NCBI GenBank assembly: GCA_025360105.1
Contig: JANYCT010000051.1
Location: 62,001-126,000, forward strand
Direction: 5' to 3'
DNA length: 64,000 bases
Origin: Actinomycetes bacterium
GTDB lineage: Bacteria; Actinomycetota; Acidimicrobiia; Acidimicrobiales; Ilumatobacteraceae
This document shows positions 14,632 through 23,467 of the stretch, in pieces. The notes beneath the pieces were generated by a model, which did no database searches, was not told the DNA's origin, and saw only the letters and a program-made list of their open reading frames with translations. The position numbers were made by a program, and so were the translations under genes. How positions within the stretch are numbered: position 1 is the stretch's first letter; each line of letters opens with the position of its first letter.

Positions 14632-17339
14632 ACGCGCGCCATCGTTCACGCGCGTGGCTGCTCGGCCCACTCGCCATTGTCGTGATGACTTCGATCGCTG
14701 CAGCCGGCGCAGGTGCCGCAGCCGATCCTGTTGCGGGCAGCCAAGGTATCGACACGTCGATACCGGCCACCGACTCTCAGTTGACCGTGAATGGTCGCGG
14801 CACCTTCGCAAATCTTGCCATTACGGTCAACCAGACGCAGAAGCTGAACAACCAGGCGGTGTCGATCACATGGACCGGCGGCACGCCGACGAAGGCCGGT
14901 CCCGGTCGCTTCGGTAGCCAGTACCTGCAGATAATGCAGTGTTGGGGCGAAGACGACGGCTCCGTGCCTGGTAACCCTGGGCCTGCGCCGGAGCAATGCG
15001 AGCAGGGGGCAGCCGCAGCTACCTACGGTGGACTCTCGGGGACGGCCTACCCGAACGGTTTTGCCATGAGCCGTATCATCTCGCGCACCGATTGGGACAA
15101 CTTCGATCCAGCCATTGGGGTCGCCGACAAGCGAACCACAAACGTATGGCTGCCTTTTCGGGCTGTCGGGGGCACCGTTATTGGTATTCACACCGACCCG
15201 ACGTTCAATCCGGCGCAAGGCGGCGGCAACTTCTGGTTGAACCCCTATTTCAATATCATCACGACGAATGAAATTGCCGGAGCGGTCACTGGCCCTGATG
15301 GCAAGGGCGCTGAACTGTTCCAAGTACTCACCGGCGTCGAGTCATCCGGACTCGGATGCGGACAACGGTCCGAACCGATCGCGGGTGGTGACAAGAAGAT
15401 TCCCAAGTGTTGGATCGTCGTCGTGCCGAGAGGAACGCCGACTGCCGAGAACGCCGGAACCCCTTTTGGTAGCACGGCGGACCAAGTCGGAGTATTCAGC
15501 TCGCCTGTTTCGCCCCTCGCATGGAAGAACCGCATTGCGATCCCGCTTGGATTCAACCCCGTCGACTCGCCGTGCGTGCTCGGGGCAGACCAGCGTCGGA
15601 TCTCGGGTGGTGAGCTTGCCCTCTCGGCCGTGGCCAGTTGGCAGCCCGCACTCTGCACCGGCGGAGCGCTGCCGCCGTTTTCCTACGCTCCAATCAGCGA
15701 CGGTGCCGCCCGCCAACAGCTGGTTTCAGGGCAATCCGGGGCGCCGGGCATGGTTGTCGTGTCGCGACCGCTGAACCCGGACTCGTACGATCCAAAGAGC
15801 CCGGTGCTGTACTCGCCCATCAGCGCCCTAGGACTGACGATTGGTTTCAACATCGAGCGAAACCCCACGCCCGATGCGCCTTTCGGCGCACAGCAACTGT
15901 CGGGGGTGCGCATAAGTCACCTCAATCTCACCCCCCGTTTGGTCGCAAAGCTACTCACCCAGTCGTACAAGCAGGCCGTCACCATTGTTCAGCCACCCGA
16001 CTATTCCTGGGCTTTCGCGAACCCTGGTCACCTCGGTCTCGACCCGGATTTTCAGCAGTTCAACCCGGAGTTCGCCCAGCTCCAGATAGCCGATGGGCGC
16101 ACTTTTAGCGGTCTACAACTTCCGGCCGGCAATTCCGACGCGGCTCAGCAGATGTGGGAGTGGGTGTTGTCGGATCCTGAAGCGGCGGCATGGCTGAGCG
16201 GTACACCCGACGAGTGGGGCATGAAAGTGAATCCGGCGTACGCCACTTCGGCCAGTGCGAACTCGAACGGCATCGCATTTGGCGACCCGATCCCGAGTTC
16301 ATTTCCGAAAGCGGATCCGTACTGCTATCAAGCCGCGCCACGCGGGCCGGGTAACTCAATCGTGCCGCCACCACTATGTGGTACCGATTGGATGCCCTAC
16401 AAGCGAGGATTCTCCGACGCCGCTCAAGTCACGCGCTCGGCAGCAGATCCCGCCAAGGTCGTCGAGAACCCATTCGCCACTTCCTCCTCCGACGTCTGGA
16501 AGCGTGACGTGCCGCAGTACCTCGGTCGGCGTGACATGCTCGCAATGACGGACACTGCGTCCGCCACGCAGTTCGGTCTGCAGACGGCCAGCCTCAGCCG
16601 ATCCGGAGACAATGGCCCGAATCGTTCGTTCGTCGCCGCCGATTCGGCGACCCTCACGGCTGGACTTGCGTCGATGGCACCAAAGTCGGAGCCAACGGTG
16701 CTCGAACCGAACCCGACAGCTGTGGCGCCCGGTGCATACCCGCTGACCGCAATCAACTACGCCGTAACCCAGCCACTGTCCCTCGATGCCACGGCGCGCT
16801 CGCAGTATGCAGCATTCATCGACTACGCGGTGGGTCCCGGTCAGGTGCCTGGACTCGACCTCGGGCAACTCCCTCGCGGATACGTGCCACTGCCTGACAA
16901 CCTGAAGGCTCAAGCCACCGCCACAGCTGAGCAGATACGAACTCTTGTCGCAGTTCCTGACCAAACGACAACGACGACCGCAGCGCCGACCACGTCTACT
17001 GATGCCGCTCCGACAGCGACCTCACCCCGACCGAAGCCGTCGCGCCCGATCGTCGTCACGCCGCCGGCAACGCTCGCTCCGATCACTACCGAGCCGGCAA
17101 CGACAGTGCCAGCTGTGACCACGACCACCGTTGATGTCGCCGACCAACCGGCACCGTCGGCACCGACGGTGCTCACGCCCATCGTGGGTTTGGCGCGCAG
17201 CCGATACGCAGTTCCTGGGCTTGCCATCGTTGCTCTCGGCTCTGCGCTCGGCGCGTTCGAGGTCACCAAACGTCCTCGCCGTAGGCGCGGCCGCGGCGTG
17301 GACGCTGCGAACGAATCCGTCAAGACAGCGGGCGACTGA
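14628..17339 (+). CDS. large PstS-like exported protein with C-terminal anchor
   Basis: A 903-residue protein starting in a 4-base overlap. It has a signal peptide (residues 1-33) and a large Cys-containing extracellular region, with QIMQCWGEDDG near residue 105. Its later half resembles the substrate-binding fold: SPISALGLTIGFNIE, then AYPLTAINYAVTQPL and ARSQYAAFIDYAVG, then LPRGYVPLPDNL, as at PstS C-termini. A Thr/Pro-rich stalk (~770-840) precedes one membrane helix and an RPRRRRGRG tail. The classic phosphate loops are not obvious, so binding is uncertain. It may be an accessory surface partner of the PstS-like protein before it. Confidence 0.75.
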   Translation: MNARHRSRAWLLGPLAIVVMTSIAAAGAGAAADPVAGSQGIDTSIPATDSQLTVNGRGTFANLAITVNQTQKLNNQAVSITWTGGTPTKAGPGRFGSQYLQIMQCWGEDDGSVPGNPGPAPEQCEQGAAAATYGGLSGTAYPNGFAMSRIISRTDWDNFDPAIGVADKRTTNVWLPFRAVGGTVIGIHTDPTFNPAQGGGNFWLNPYFNIITTNEIAGAVTGPDGKGAELFQVLTGVESSGLGCGQRSEPIAGGDKKIPKCWIVVVPRGTPTAENAGTPFGSTADQVGVFSSPVSPLAWKNRIAIPLGFNPVDSPCVLGADQRRISGGELALSAVASWQPALCTGGALPPFSYAPISDGAARQQLVSGQSGAPGMVVVSRPLNPDSYDPKSPVLYSPISALGLTIGFNIERNPTPDAPFGAQQLSGVRISHLNLTPRLVAKLLTQSYKQAVTIVQPPDYSWAFANPGHLGLDPDFQQFNPEFAQLQIADGRTFSGLQLPAGNSDAAQQMWEWVLSDPEAAAWLSGTPDEWGMKVNPAYATSASANSNGIAFGDPIPSSFPKADPYCYQAAPRGPGNSIVPPPLCGTDWMPYKRGFSDAAQVTRSAADPAKVVENPFATSSSDVWKRDVPQYLGRRDMLAMTDTASATQFGLQTASLSRSGDNGPNRSFVAADSATLTAGLASMAPKSEPTVLEPNPTAVAPGAYPLTAINYAVTQPLSLDATARSQYAAFIDYAVGPGQVPGLDLGQLPRGYVPLPDNLKAQATATAEQIRTLVAVPDQTTTTTAAPTTSTDAAPTATSPRPKPSRPIVVTPPATLAPITTEPATTVPAVTTTTVDVADQPAPSAPTVLTPIVGLARSRYAVPGLAIVALGSALGAFEVTKRPRRRRGRGVDAANESVKTAGD

Positions 17340-17340
17340 G

Positions 17341-18150
17341 ATGTTGGCACAACTCGTTGAATGTGGATCTCGTTGGCGCTTGGGCGCAGCGATTGCAGCT
17401 GTCGTCGCTGGCGGCGCACTCGCCACACCGACTGCCTGGGCAACTGTCGATGCGCCGGTTCGTTCTGGGCCAGTAGTGGTCACCAACTCGATAATCCGTA
17501 CAGAGACGCTCACCCACGGAAACGGTGCCACCGAGTTCAGCCTGCGCCTCCCCGACGGGGCGGTGTGCCCCGGAGATAGCGCGAACGACCAATGGCGTCT
17601 ACAGAGCTTCATGATTCCGGCTGCCGATGACCCCACGACGATTCGGTACGGGTCGATCGGCCCCGAGCCGCAGACCGTCGGTCGCTCGTCGCTGTTCATG
17701 TTGGATACCCGTCCGTTTGTCCACCAACTGACCCGGCGCAACACCGGCAAAGGCGAGCCAGGGGTCATTTCGGTGCTGCCGGGCTTCAGCCTTGCGGTGC
17801 AGGCGAGCGAGGCGATCCCCACCGGCGAATATCGCATCGGGATCGCATGCACAAATTTCGGCAAGACCGCGGTGTATTGGGACACCGAGATCGCTGTCAC
17901 CGTTTCGCCTGATGGCAAGGCAGCCGGGCTCGAGTGGCGGTTGGCGAGCGTTTCCCCAGACGTCATCGCGTCGGAGACGGCCTCCCGGAATTGGGTGACA
18001 CCCGTCGTGTTCGGCGGCCTCGCGGCATTGCTGATCGCAATGTTGCTCTGGAAGCGCCGCTCTCGACAAGCCACCACCGAGCGGGCGAGCGCGTCTGCCT
18101 CGACCCGAACTATTCATCAGACCACAACCCTCTCCAAGGAGTCGCAATGA
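17341..18150 (+). CDS. exported anchored protein, short member of the NKNPASSP-type domain family
   Basis: A 269-residue protein: signal peptide (residues ~1-32), an extracellular domain, a membrane helix VFGGLAALLIAMLLW and a basic tail. The domain has the frame CPGDS...NDQWRLQSFMI...GEYRIGIACTNFG..VYWDTEIAVTV (short pieces quoted), matching the pattern in the proteins at 18147, 23468 and 36452, though the central NP.SSP.GLI.SIP motif is replaced. It starts one base after the previous stop and overlaps the next gene by 4 bases. Function is unknown; probably a beta-sandwich surface subunit. Confidence 0.72.
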   Translation: MLAQLVECGSRWRLGAAIAAVVAGGALATPTAWATVDAPVRSGPVVVTNSIIRTETLTHGNGATEFSLRLPDGAVCPGDSANDQWRLQSFMIPAADDPTTIRYGSIGPEPQTVGRSSLFMLDTRPFVHQLTRRNTGKGEPGVISVLPGFSLAVQASEAIPTGEYRIGIACTNFGKTAVYWDTEIAVTVSPDGKAAGLEWRLASVSPDVIASETASRNWVTPVVFGGLAALLIAMLLWKRRSRQATTERASASASTRTIHQTTTLSKESQ

Positions 18151-19109
18151 TCGATGTCAACACCCTCAGGCTCGCGCCTCGACGTCGTCGACTGGCGAGA
18201 GACCTCGCCCGCACCGGCTCTGCATTCGCCACGGCGATGTTGGCGGCCACTCTCTTCGTCGGACATTCGCCGATCGCCTCGGCCGTGGCCGAGAACGCTG
18301 GCGCAGCCTTGATTAAAGACAGCACGAACACCGCCACGCTGGACAGCGGTGGCAGTGCGACGGTGTTCGCGATGACACCTCCACCGGGCGGAGCGTGTCC
18401 TGGTAGCGGCGCGCAGACGCCCCCGTACCGTTGGCAGGCGTTCTTCGTCGCGTCGTCGGTTGACCCGGGTGCGCTCACTTTCGCGAGCGGACCCAATGCG
18501 GTTGGCTCGGCGTTCGTCAGCCCGATGTTCTCGGCCGCAGGCGACCCGCTCAACAACAAGAACCCGGCATCGAGCCCGCTGGGGTTGATCAACAGTATCC
18601 CGACGATGTCCTTCGGTGCGTTCCTGCCCGGCAACGTGCCAGCAGGCGACTACAAGATCGGTTTTGCGTGCACGCTTTCTGGCGCCACCGTGAAGTTCTG
18701 GTCGACGACCATCACCGTCACGACGGCAGCGGGCGATTCACCTGCCGGCTTCACCTGGGCCACTGCTGCCTCCACGCCGACAACGACCACGGTCGCACAA
18801 GCCACCACCACCACGGCTGCGGGCGCTACAACGACCACCACCCCGGCCGGGGCGACGACTACTACGACCGCCGCCGGTGCCACCACAACCACGATCAAGC
18901 CTGGAGCGACCACGACGACGCTGGCGGGTTCCGGCGGCTCCACCACAACCACGCTGTTGGGCTCGGGCTCGGTGACCACCACCACCATCAAGGCCGTCAC
19001 CTTGCCCGGCACGGGTTCGGAGTCGATGTCGCTATGGGTCTGGGCGCTACTCGCGCTCGTCTTCGGCCGTATGGCGCTGCTGCTCGGCCGATCGATCAAG
19101 GTGCTCTAG
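18147..19109 (+). CDS. LPGTG-type surface protein with Thr-rich stalk
   Basis: A 320-residue exported protein. After a signal peptide (~1-48) comes a domain with PPYRWQAFFV, NKNPASSPLGLINSIPTMSF and GDYKIGFACTLSG, diagnostic of a small paralogous family in this window. A stalk of TTTT/AGATTTT units follows. The C-terminus has LPGTG at residues 286-290, a hydrophobic helix and a basic end, the standard sortase sorting signal. The next gene encodes a sortase-fold protein, but its active site looks lost, so whether this signal is cleaved here is open. Confidence 0.8.
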   Translation: MIDVNTLRLAPRRRRLARDLARTGSAFATAMLAATLFVGHSPIASAVAENAGAALIKDSTNTATLDSGGSATVFAMTPPPGGACPGSGAQTPPYRWQAFFVASSVDPGALTFASGPNAVGSAFVSPMFSAAGDPLNNKNPASSPLGLINSIPTMSFGAFLPGNVPAGDYKIGFACTLSGATVKFWSTTITVTTAAGDSPAGFTWATAASTPTTTTVAQATTTTAAGATTTTTPAGATTTTTAAGATTTTIKPGATTTTLAGSGGSTTTTLLGSGSVTTTTIKAVTLPGTGSESMSLWVWALLALVFGRMALLLGRSIKVL

Positions 19110-19118
19110 TTCGGCCTC

Positions 19119-20078
19119 ATGGTGACCACCACTGCGACCCTGCGGACGTCTGAGCCTGCGCCCTCCCGGCGCCGGTTCGCACGGTTGCGCGCCCACAAGC
19201 CCGCTGAGGTGAAGGGTGATCTGCCGCCGTTGAGTCCACGCCTGCAACTCGTGCGCGCCGCGTTGGTGTTGGTCTTCGTGCTCACGTTCACGTTGGTCAT
19301 GCAACTCGTGGTCGTCAGCGCGTTGCAGCATTCCGCATCGCAGGGCCGAGCATTCGACGCGTTCCGAGGCAAGCTTGCCAATGGCACCGCGCCCATCGGT
19401 CCGGCAGATCAGAATGGCCGCACATTGAGCCTCGGAACGCCCGTGGCGTATCTGGAGATTCCGTCGATTGGCGTGAAAGAGGTGATCGGCGAAGGCACAA
19501 CGTCGAGCGTGTTGTTCGACGGTCCCGGACACCGTCGCGATACGCCGCTGCCGGGTCAAATCGGAACGAGCGTGGTGTTCGGTCGTCGGGCCGCGTTCGG
19601 CGGGCCGTTCGCCGACATCTCGGCGTTGGCCAAGGGCGCGAAGATGACCGTCACCACAGGCCAGGGAAAGTTCGAGTTCACCGTCATCGGGGTGCGCTAC
19701 GAAGGCCAGCCAGCGCCTGCTCGGCTTGCTGCGGGCAAGGCTCGACTGAATCTCGTGAGCGCCGCGGGCACCGCGTTTTTGCCGGACGGCGTGGTGCGCG
19801 TCGATGCTGATCTTGATGGCACAGCGATTGTCGGCCCACCGCGAACGATCAGCGCTGCGGGCCTGCCCGCTTCCGAACGGGTGATGGCCGGCGACTCCAG
19901 CACGCTCTGGGCATTGGCGCTATGGCTGCAGGCAATGATCGCCCTGTCGATCGGTGTGGTGTGGGCATGGCATCGGTGGGGTCGGGCACAGGCGTGGGTC
20001 GTGTTCCTGCCTCCGCTCATGCTCATCGGTCTGTCGGCCTCGGGCGAACTCGCCCGTCTACTACCGAATCTGTTGTGA
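19119..20078 (+). CDS. sortase-fold membrane protein lacking catalytic His and Cys
   Basis: A 319-residue protein: N-terminal membrane helix (~46-70), sortase-like beta-barrel (~100-235) and two extra C-terminal helices (~264-308). The barrel is recognisable from YLEIPSIGVKEVI, FDGPGHRRDTPLPGQIGTSV and GGPFADISALAKG. At the position of the catalytic His in the class E motif 'GHRTTYGAPF' it has GRRAAFGGPF (Arg156), and at 'LTLTTC' it has LNLVSAAG (Ala215). Arg227 in VVRVDADL is retained. I infer a pseudoenzyme, perhaps structural or a chaperone for its LPGTG neighbour. The motif alignment is by eye. Confidence 0.75.
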   Translation: MVTTTATLRTSEPAPSRRRFARLRAHKPAEVKGDLPPLSPRLQLVRAALVLVFVLTFTLVMQLVVVSALQHSASQGRAFDAFRGKLANGTAPIGPADQNGRTLSLGTPVAYLEIPSIGVKEVIGEGTTSSVLFDGPGHRRDTPLPGQIGTSVVFGRRAAFGGPFADISALAKGAKMTVTTGQGKFEFTVIGVRYEGQPAPARLAAGKARLNLVSAAGTAFLPDGVVRVDADLDGTAIVGPPRTISAAGLPASERVMAGDSSTLWALALWLQAMIALSIGVVWAWHRWGRAQAWVVFLPPLMLIGLSASGELARLLPNLL

Positions 20079-20116
20079 AGGCCTTGTTGTGAAGGTAATG
20101 ACGTGAAGGTGTTGAA

Positions 20117-21613
20117 GTGAACGACGAGGAGCCAACCGCTGTGACATTCGAATCGATGGACACCACATGGAGCGCCCCGCTCGCAGCCGGTGCGGTCCCG
20201 GCCAAGGAGCTCGTCTCCGTCGCGGGGGCATCGGTGGTGCAGCTCGTGCGCGGCGACGCGCTGGGTCCCGACACGATGGTGATGGAGTTGCACGCCGCCA
20301 CGGTCACGGTGACCAATACGCGTATCGTCGCGGCCGATGGCGACTTCGCGTGGGAGTGGCTCGTCGCCGATCTCGAAGCGGTGATTCATGGCGCCGATGA
20401 GCCGTGGACGATCTTCATCGTGCCCGGTATCTCCGACTTCGGTGTGATGATCCCCGCTGAGCAGGTGGAGCAATTCCGAAACGCACTGGCCACGCTGCCC
20501 GGAGTCACCGTTCGTCATCAACAAGGGCTGGCACCCCGTGCACGTGAACCGATCTCGACGGTGGTTCCGGTGATACCCGTTGTCGCGGCGCCCGCCCCGC
20601 CCGCGAACGCCGCCCCAGCCGTGCTTGTACCGATGATCGTCCCGGCGCCGCAAGCCGCGACGATTGATTCCGCTGATCTGCTCGAGGCGCCGTTTGCCGG
20701 TGATGCCGAGCCCGACGCGATTACTGCGGCCGGTGCTGCAACTGTTGTCACCGGCGGGGTCGCTGCCAAGCGTCGTTTCCGCATGCGCGACCGTCACCCG
20801 GATGCATCTGATTCATCACTGCTCACCGCGCCGGCAACCCTCACCGGCATCGATGCGCGCGACATCTCGGCCTGGTTCGGCACGCACCAAGTGCTCGATC
20901 GCGTGTCGCTCGACATGGCGGCGGGCGAAGTCACGGCACTCATCGGACCGTCGGGCTGCGGTAAGTCGACCTTCTTGCGCATCCTCAATCGCATGCACGA
21001 GATGATTCCCTCGGCATCCCTTGCCGGTGAGGTACTGCTCGACGGTCACGACATCTACGACCCCAATCGCAAGCTCACCGATGCCCGCCGCGAAATCGGC
21101 ATGGTGTTCCAGAAGCCGAACCCCTTTCCGGCGATGTCGATCTACGACAACGTGTTGGCGAGTTTCCGGCTCACGGGCCTCAAGGCCAGCGTGGAACTGA
21201 AAGACGAAACCGTCGAGTCGTGCCTTACCAAGGCAGGACTGTGGCTCGAGGTTCGTGACCGACTGCGCGAGCCGGGTGGCGGCCTCTCCGGCGGTCAACA
21301 GCAGCGTCTGTGCATTGCCCGCGCTCTCGCAATTCGACCCCGCGTGTTGTTGATGGACGAGCCGTGTTCCGCGCTCGATCCCACCTCCACTCGCCGCATC
21401 GAAGAGACCGTGATGGAGCTCGTGTCGGAAGTGACGATTGTGATTGTCACCCACAACATGCAGCAGGCCGCGCGTGTCTCCAACCGTTGCGCGTTCTTCC
21501 TTGCTGAGCAGGGAACACCCGGTGTGATCGTGGAGCACGGACCCACCGACGCAATGTTCGGTTCGCCGCAGGATTCGCGCACGAACGACTACGTCACCGG
21601 CCGTTTCGGCTGA
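20117..21613 (+). CDS. PstB-type ATPase with ~240-residue N-terminal extension
   Basis: A 498-residue protein. Residues ~245-498 are a full PstB-like ABC ATPase: Walker [10 protein letters not shown] at 277-285, LSGGQQQR signature, Walker [14 protein letters not shown] and the switch-His segment [13 protein letters not shown]. The C-terminal DYVTGRFG equals that of the canonical PstB. Residues 1-135 form an unrecognised small domain ([19 protein letters not shown]) and 140-240 an Ala/Pro linker. PstB is normally ~250-290 residues. The GTG at 20117 is the chosen start, but the gene begins within short GTGAAGG repeats, so it is not certain. It should power the PstC/PstA-like pair at 10422-12811. 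Confidence 0.88.
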   Translation: MNDEEPTAVTFESMDTTWSAPLAAGAVPAKELVSVAGASVVQLVRGDALGPDTMVMELHAATVTVTNTRIVAADGDFAWEWLVADLEAVIHGADEPWTIFIVPGISDFGVMIPAEQVEQFRNALATLPGVTVRHQQGLAPRAREPISTVVPVIPVVAAPAPPANAAPAVLVPMIVPAPQAATIDSADLLEAPFAGDAEPDAITAAGAATVVTGGVAAKRRFRMRDRHPDASDSSLLTAPATLTGIDARDISAWFGTHQVLDRVSLDMAAGEVTALIGPSGCGKSTFLRILNRMHEMIPSASLAGEVLLDGHDIYDPNRKLTDARREIGMVFQKPNPFPAMSIYDNVLASFRLTGLKASVELKDETVESCLTKAGLWLEVRDRLREPGGGLSGGQQQRLCIARALAIRPRVLLMDEPCSALDPTSTRRIEETVMELVSEVTIVIVTHNMQQAARVSNRCAFFLAEQGTPGVIVEHGPTDAMFGSPQDSRTNDYVTGRFG

Positions 21614-21714
21614 GTCGCAATCCACTCGTTCGGTCGCTGTCGCGCCACCTTTCTGCGATGCCGAGGGTGTCCGTAAGGTGGCCCCAAGGTGTCCACTTGA
21701 TGAACCCTTGACCC

Positions 21715-21736
21715 GAACACTCAGCGTTCATCTGAG
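21715..21736 (+). promoter_or_regulatory. weak PHO-like repeat before the secreted PstS-like gene
   Basis: GAACACTCAGC and GTTCATCTGAG are adjacent 11-mers, only the second matching the PHO core well. They lie in the 214-base gap (21614-21827), which also holds a probable promoter for 21828. No hairpin terminator is obvious there. The assignment is tentative. Confidence 0.25.
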
Positions 21737-21827
21737 GGCCAATCCGACGCCATGTTGACCCGTCATGATGGTTCCTGTCCGGAGAACTTCGGACAGCTCC
21801 ATCACCCGAAGGGACCGCAACATCACC

Positions 21828-23402
21828 ATGTTGACAGCAACCACGAAGAAGCGAATGGCATTCGCCGTCGCACTCACCGCCACCCTTGGCGCCGCCACCC
21901 TTCCGGGTGGGGATGCCAAGGCTGACCCACAGCAGTATTCGGCCTACGTCGGCGTCGGCTCCGACACAATCCAAGATGTCGTGAACGCATTTGCCGGTAC
22001 AACGAACAACTCCTACTACCAGCCCATCAAGAGCACGAATGGAACGCAGATCATTTCATTCGACGCCAGCATTCCTGCCGGAGTGGCAGACAGTTGTGTG
22101 ACCACAAAGCTCGGTGGCCCCACCTTCACTCGTCCGAACGGCTCCACCGGAGGCCGCAAGGCTCTCTACGCGTCGAGCGGACTGTCAGCGGCTGGCTGGA
22201 CTGGCGTCGCCATCAACGGCGTGGCCACCTGCGCGACCGCGGTTGACATCTCCGGTCAGATCGACTTTGCCCGCTCGTCGGCTGGTCCCTCTGCCGGCGA
22301 TCTCGGCACCGACTTGACGTACGTTCCGTTCGCCCGTGACGGCGTGAGCTTTGCCTACTACCGGAATGCCGGTAGCCCGGTAACGAGCCTCACGCGTGCG
22401 CAGCTGACATCACTGTTCACCACCGGGCCGCAGACCATCAGCGGCGTCCGCATTGTTCCCTGTGGTATCCAGACCAGCTCGGGTACCTTCGGCTTCTGGA
22501 ACACCGTGACCACAGCGAGTTCCGGACAGGAAAACGCAGCGACTGCCGAGTGCAACGCACTCATCGCCGCTGGTCGTTCGCAAGAGAACGACGGCGCTGG
22601 GCTGGTTGCCCGCGGTAACGCGCTGGCCGCGATCACGACCGCGTCGATTGCCGCCACGACCGTCACGCAAGGCGTCGCGGCGTCTGCCGGCCCGCCGGTT
22701 GTCGTGGCAGTCAACGAAGTGCAGCGCATCGTGCCGCTGTACGGCCCCACCGGTGGAACGTTCACGCTCACCTTTGGTGCCAACACCACCGCCACGTTGC
22801 AGGCCAGTGATACCGCCGCCACCGTTCAGACCGCTTTGCAGGGTCTGGCCAGCATCGGCGCCGGCAACGTCACCGTCACGGGCGGCCCGCTCACGTCGGG
22901 AGCACTCACGCTCACCTTTGGCGGCACGCTCGCAGGCACCAACGTCGCACAGGTCACCGCAAGCGCCTCGTTCACGGGCGCCTCACATGCGGGTGACCAA
23001 GTGGTCATCGGCTTCTCGGCTGGTTCGTGGATTTCCCAGGCCAACGGCGCCGCCAACAACACGCTGTCGTCGGCCCTCATGGGTTCGATCACCGACAACG
23101 GCAGCGGCACCAACCTTGGTAACCCGGTGACCGGTGCATCAGCTCCGAACTACGGAGCGAGCTCGTCGTTCTACGCCGACGCGATCTTCGGTCGCAACGT
23201 GTACATCGTGATGCCTACTTCGGTTGCCACCGGCGGCGGAAACGCACAGATCAAGAGCCTGTTCGTGAGCAGCACCAACTCGGCGAACGACGCCAAGATC
23301 TGTCTGGAGACAGCCACGATCACCAAGTTCGGCTTCCTGCCCGTGCCCGCTAACTGTGGTTCCACCGCCCTCAAGGGCACATGGATCACTGGCGCTTCGT
23401 GA
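21828..23402 (+). CDS. secreted PstS-fold protein with inserted Ig-like repeat
   Basis: A 524-residue exported protein with a signal peptide (~1-31, KKRMAFAVALTATLGAATL) and no anchor. It is PstS-like: VGVGSDTIQDVVNAF, PNGSTGGRKALYASS, QIDFARSSAGPS and QTSSGTFGFW sit where the ligand loops belong. Between about residues 285 and 390 an extra domain with GTFTLTFGANTTATLQ, IGAGNVTVTGGP and ALTLTFGGTLAGTNVAQ is inserted. This is a beta repeat seen in many actinobacterial and planctomycete surface proteins. Start at 21828 gives the best signal peptide. The ligand is unknown. Confidence 0.8.
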   Translation: MLTATTKKRMAFAVALTATLGAATLPGGDAKADPQQYSAYVGVGSDTIQDVVNAFAGTTNNSYYQPIKSTNGTQIISFDASIPAGVADSCVTTKLGGPTFTRPNGSTGGRKALYASSGLSAAGWTGVAINGVATCATAVDISGQIDFARSSAGPSAGDLGTDLTYVPFARDGVSFAYYRNAGSPVTSLTRAQLTSLFTTGPQTISGVRIVPCGIQTSSGTFGFWNTVTTASSGQENAATAECNALIAAGRSQENDGAGLVARGNALAAITTASIAATTVTQGVAASAGPPVVVAVNEVQRIVPLYGPTGGTFTLTFGANTTATLQASDTAATVQTALQGLASIGAGNVTVTGGPLTSGALTLTFGGTLAGTNVAQVTASASFTGASHAGDQVVIGFSAGSWISQANGAANNTLSSALMGSITDNGSGTNLGNPVTGASAPNYGASSSFYADAIFGRNVYIVMPTSVATGGGNAQIKSLFVSSTNSANDAKICLETATITKFGFLPVPANCGSTALKGTWITGAS

Positions 23403-23467
23403 CCCAACACGTCACAAACCTTCACAACCCCTCATCCTCAACACCTTTTGAAAGGAAACATTCAATA

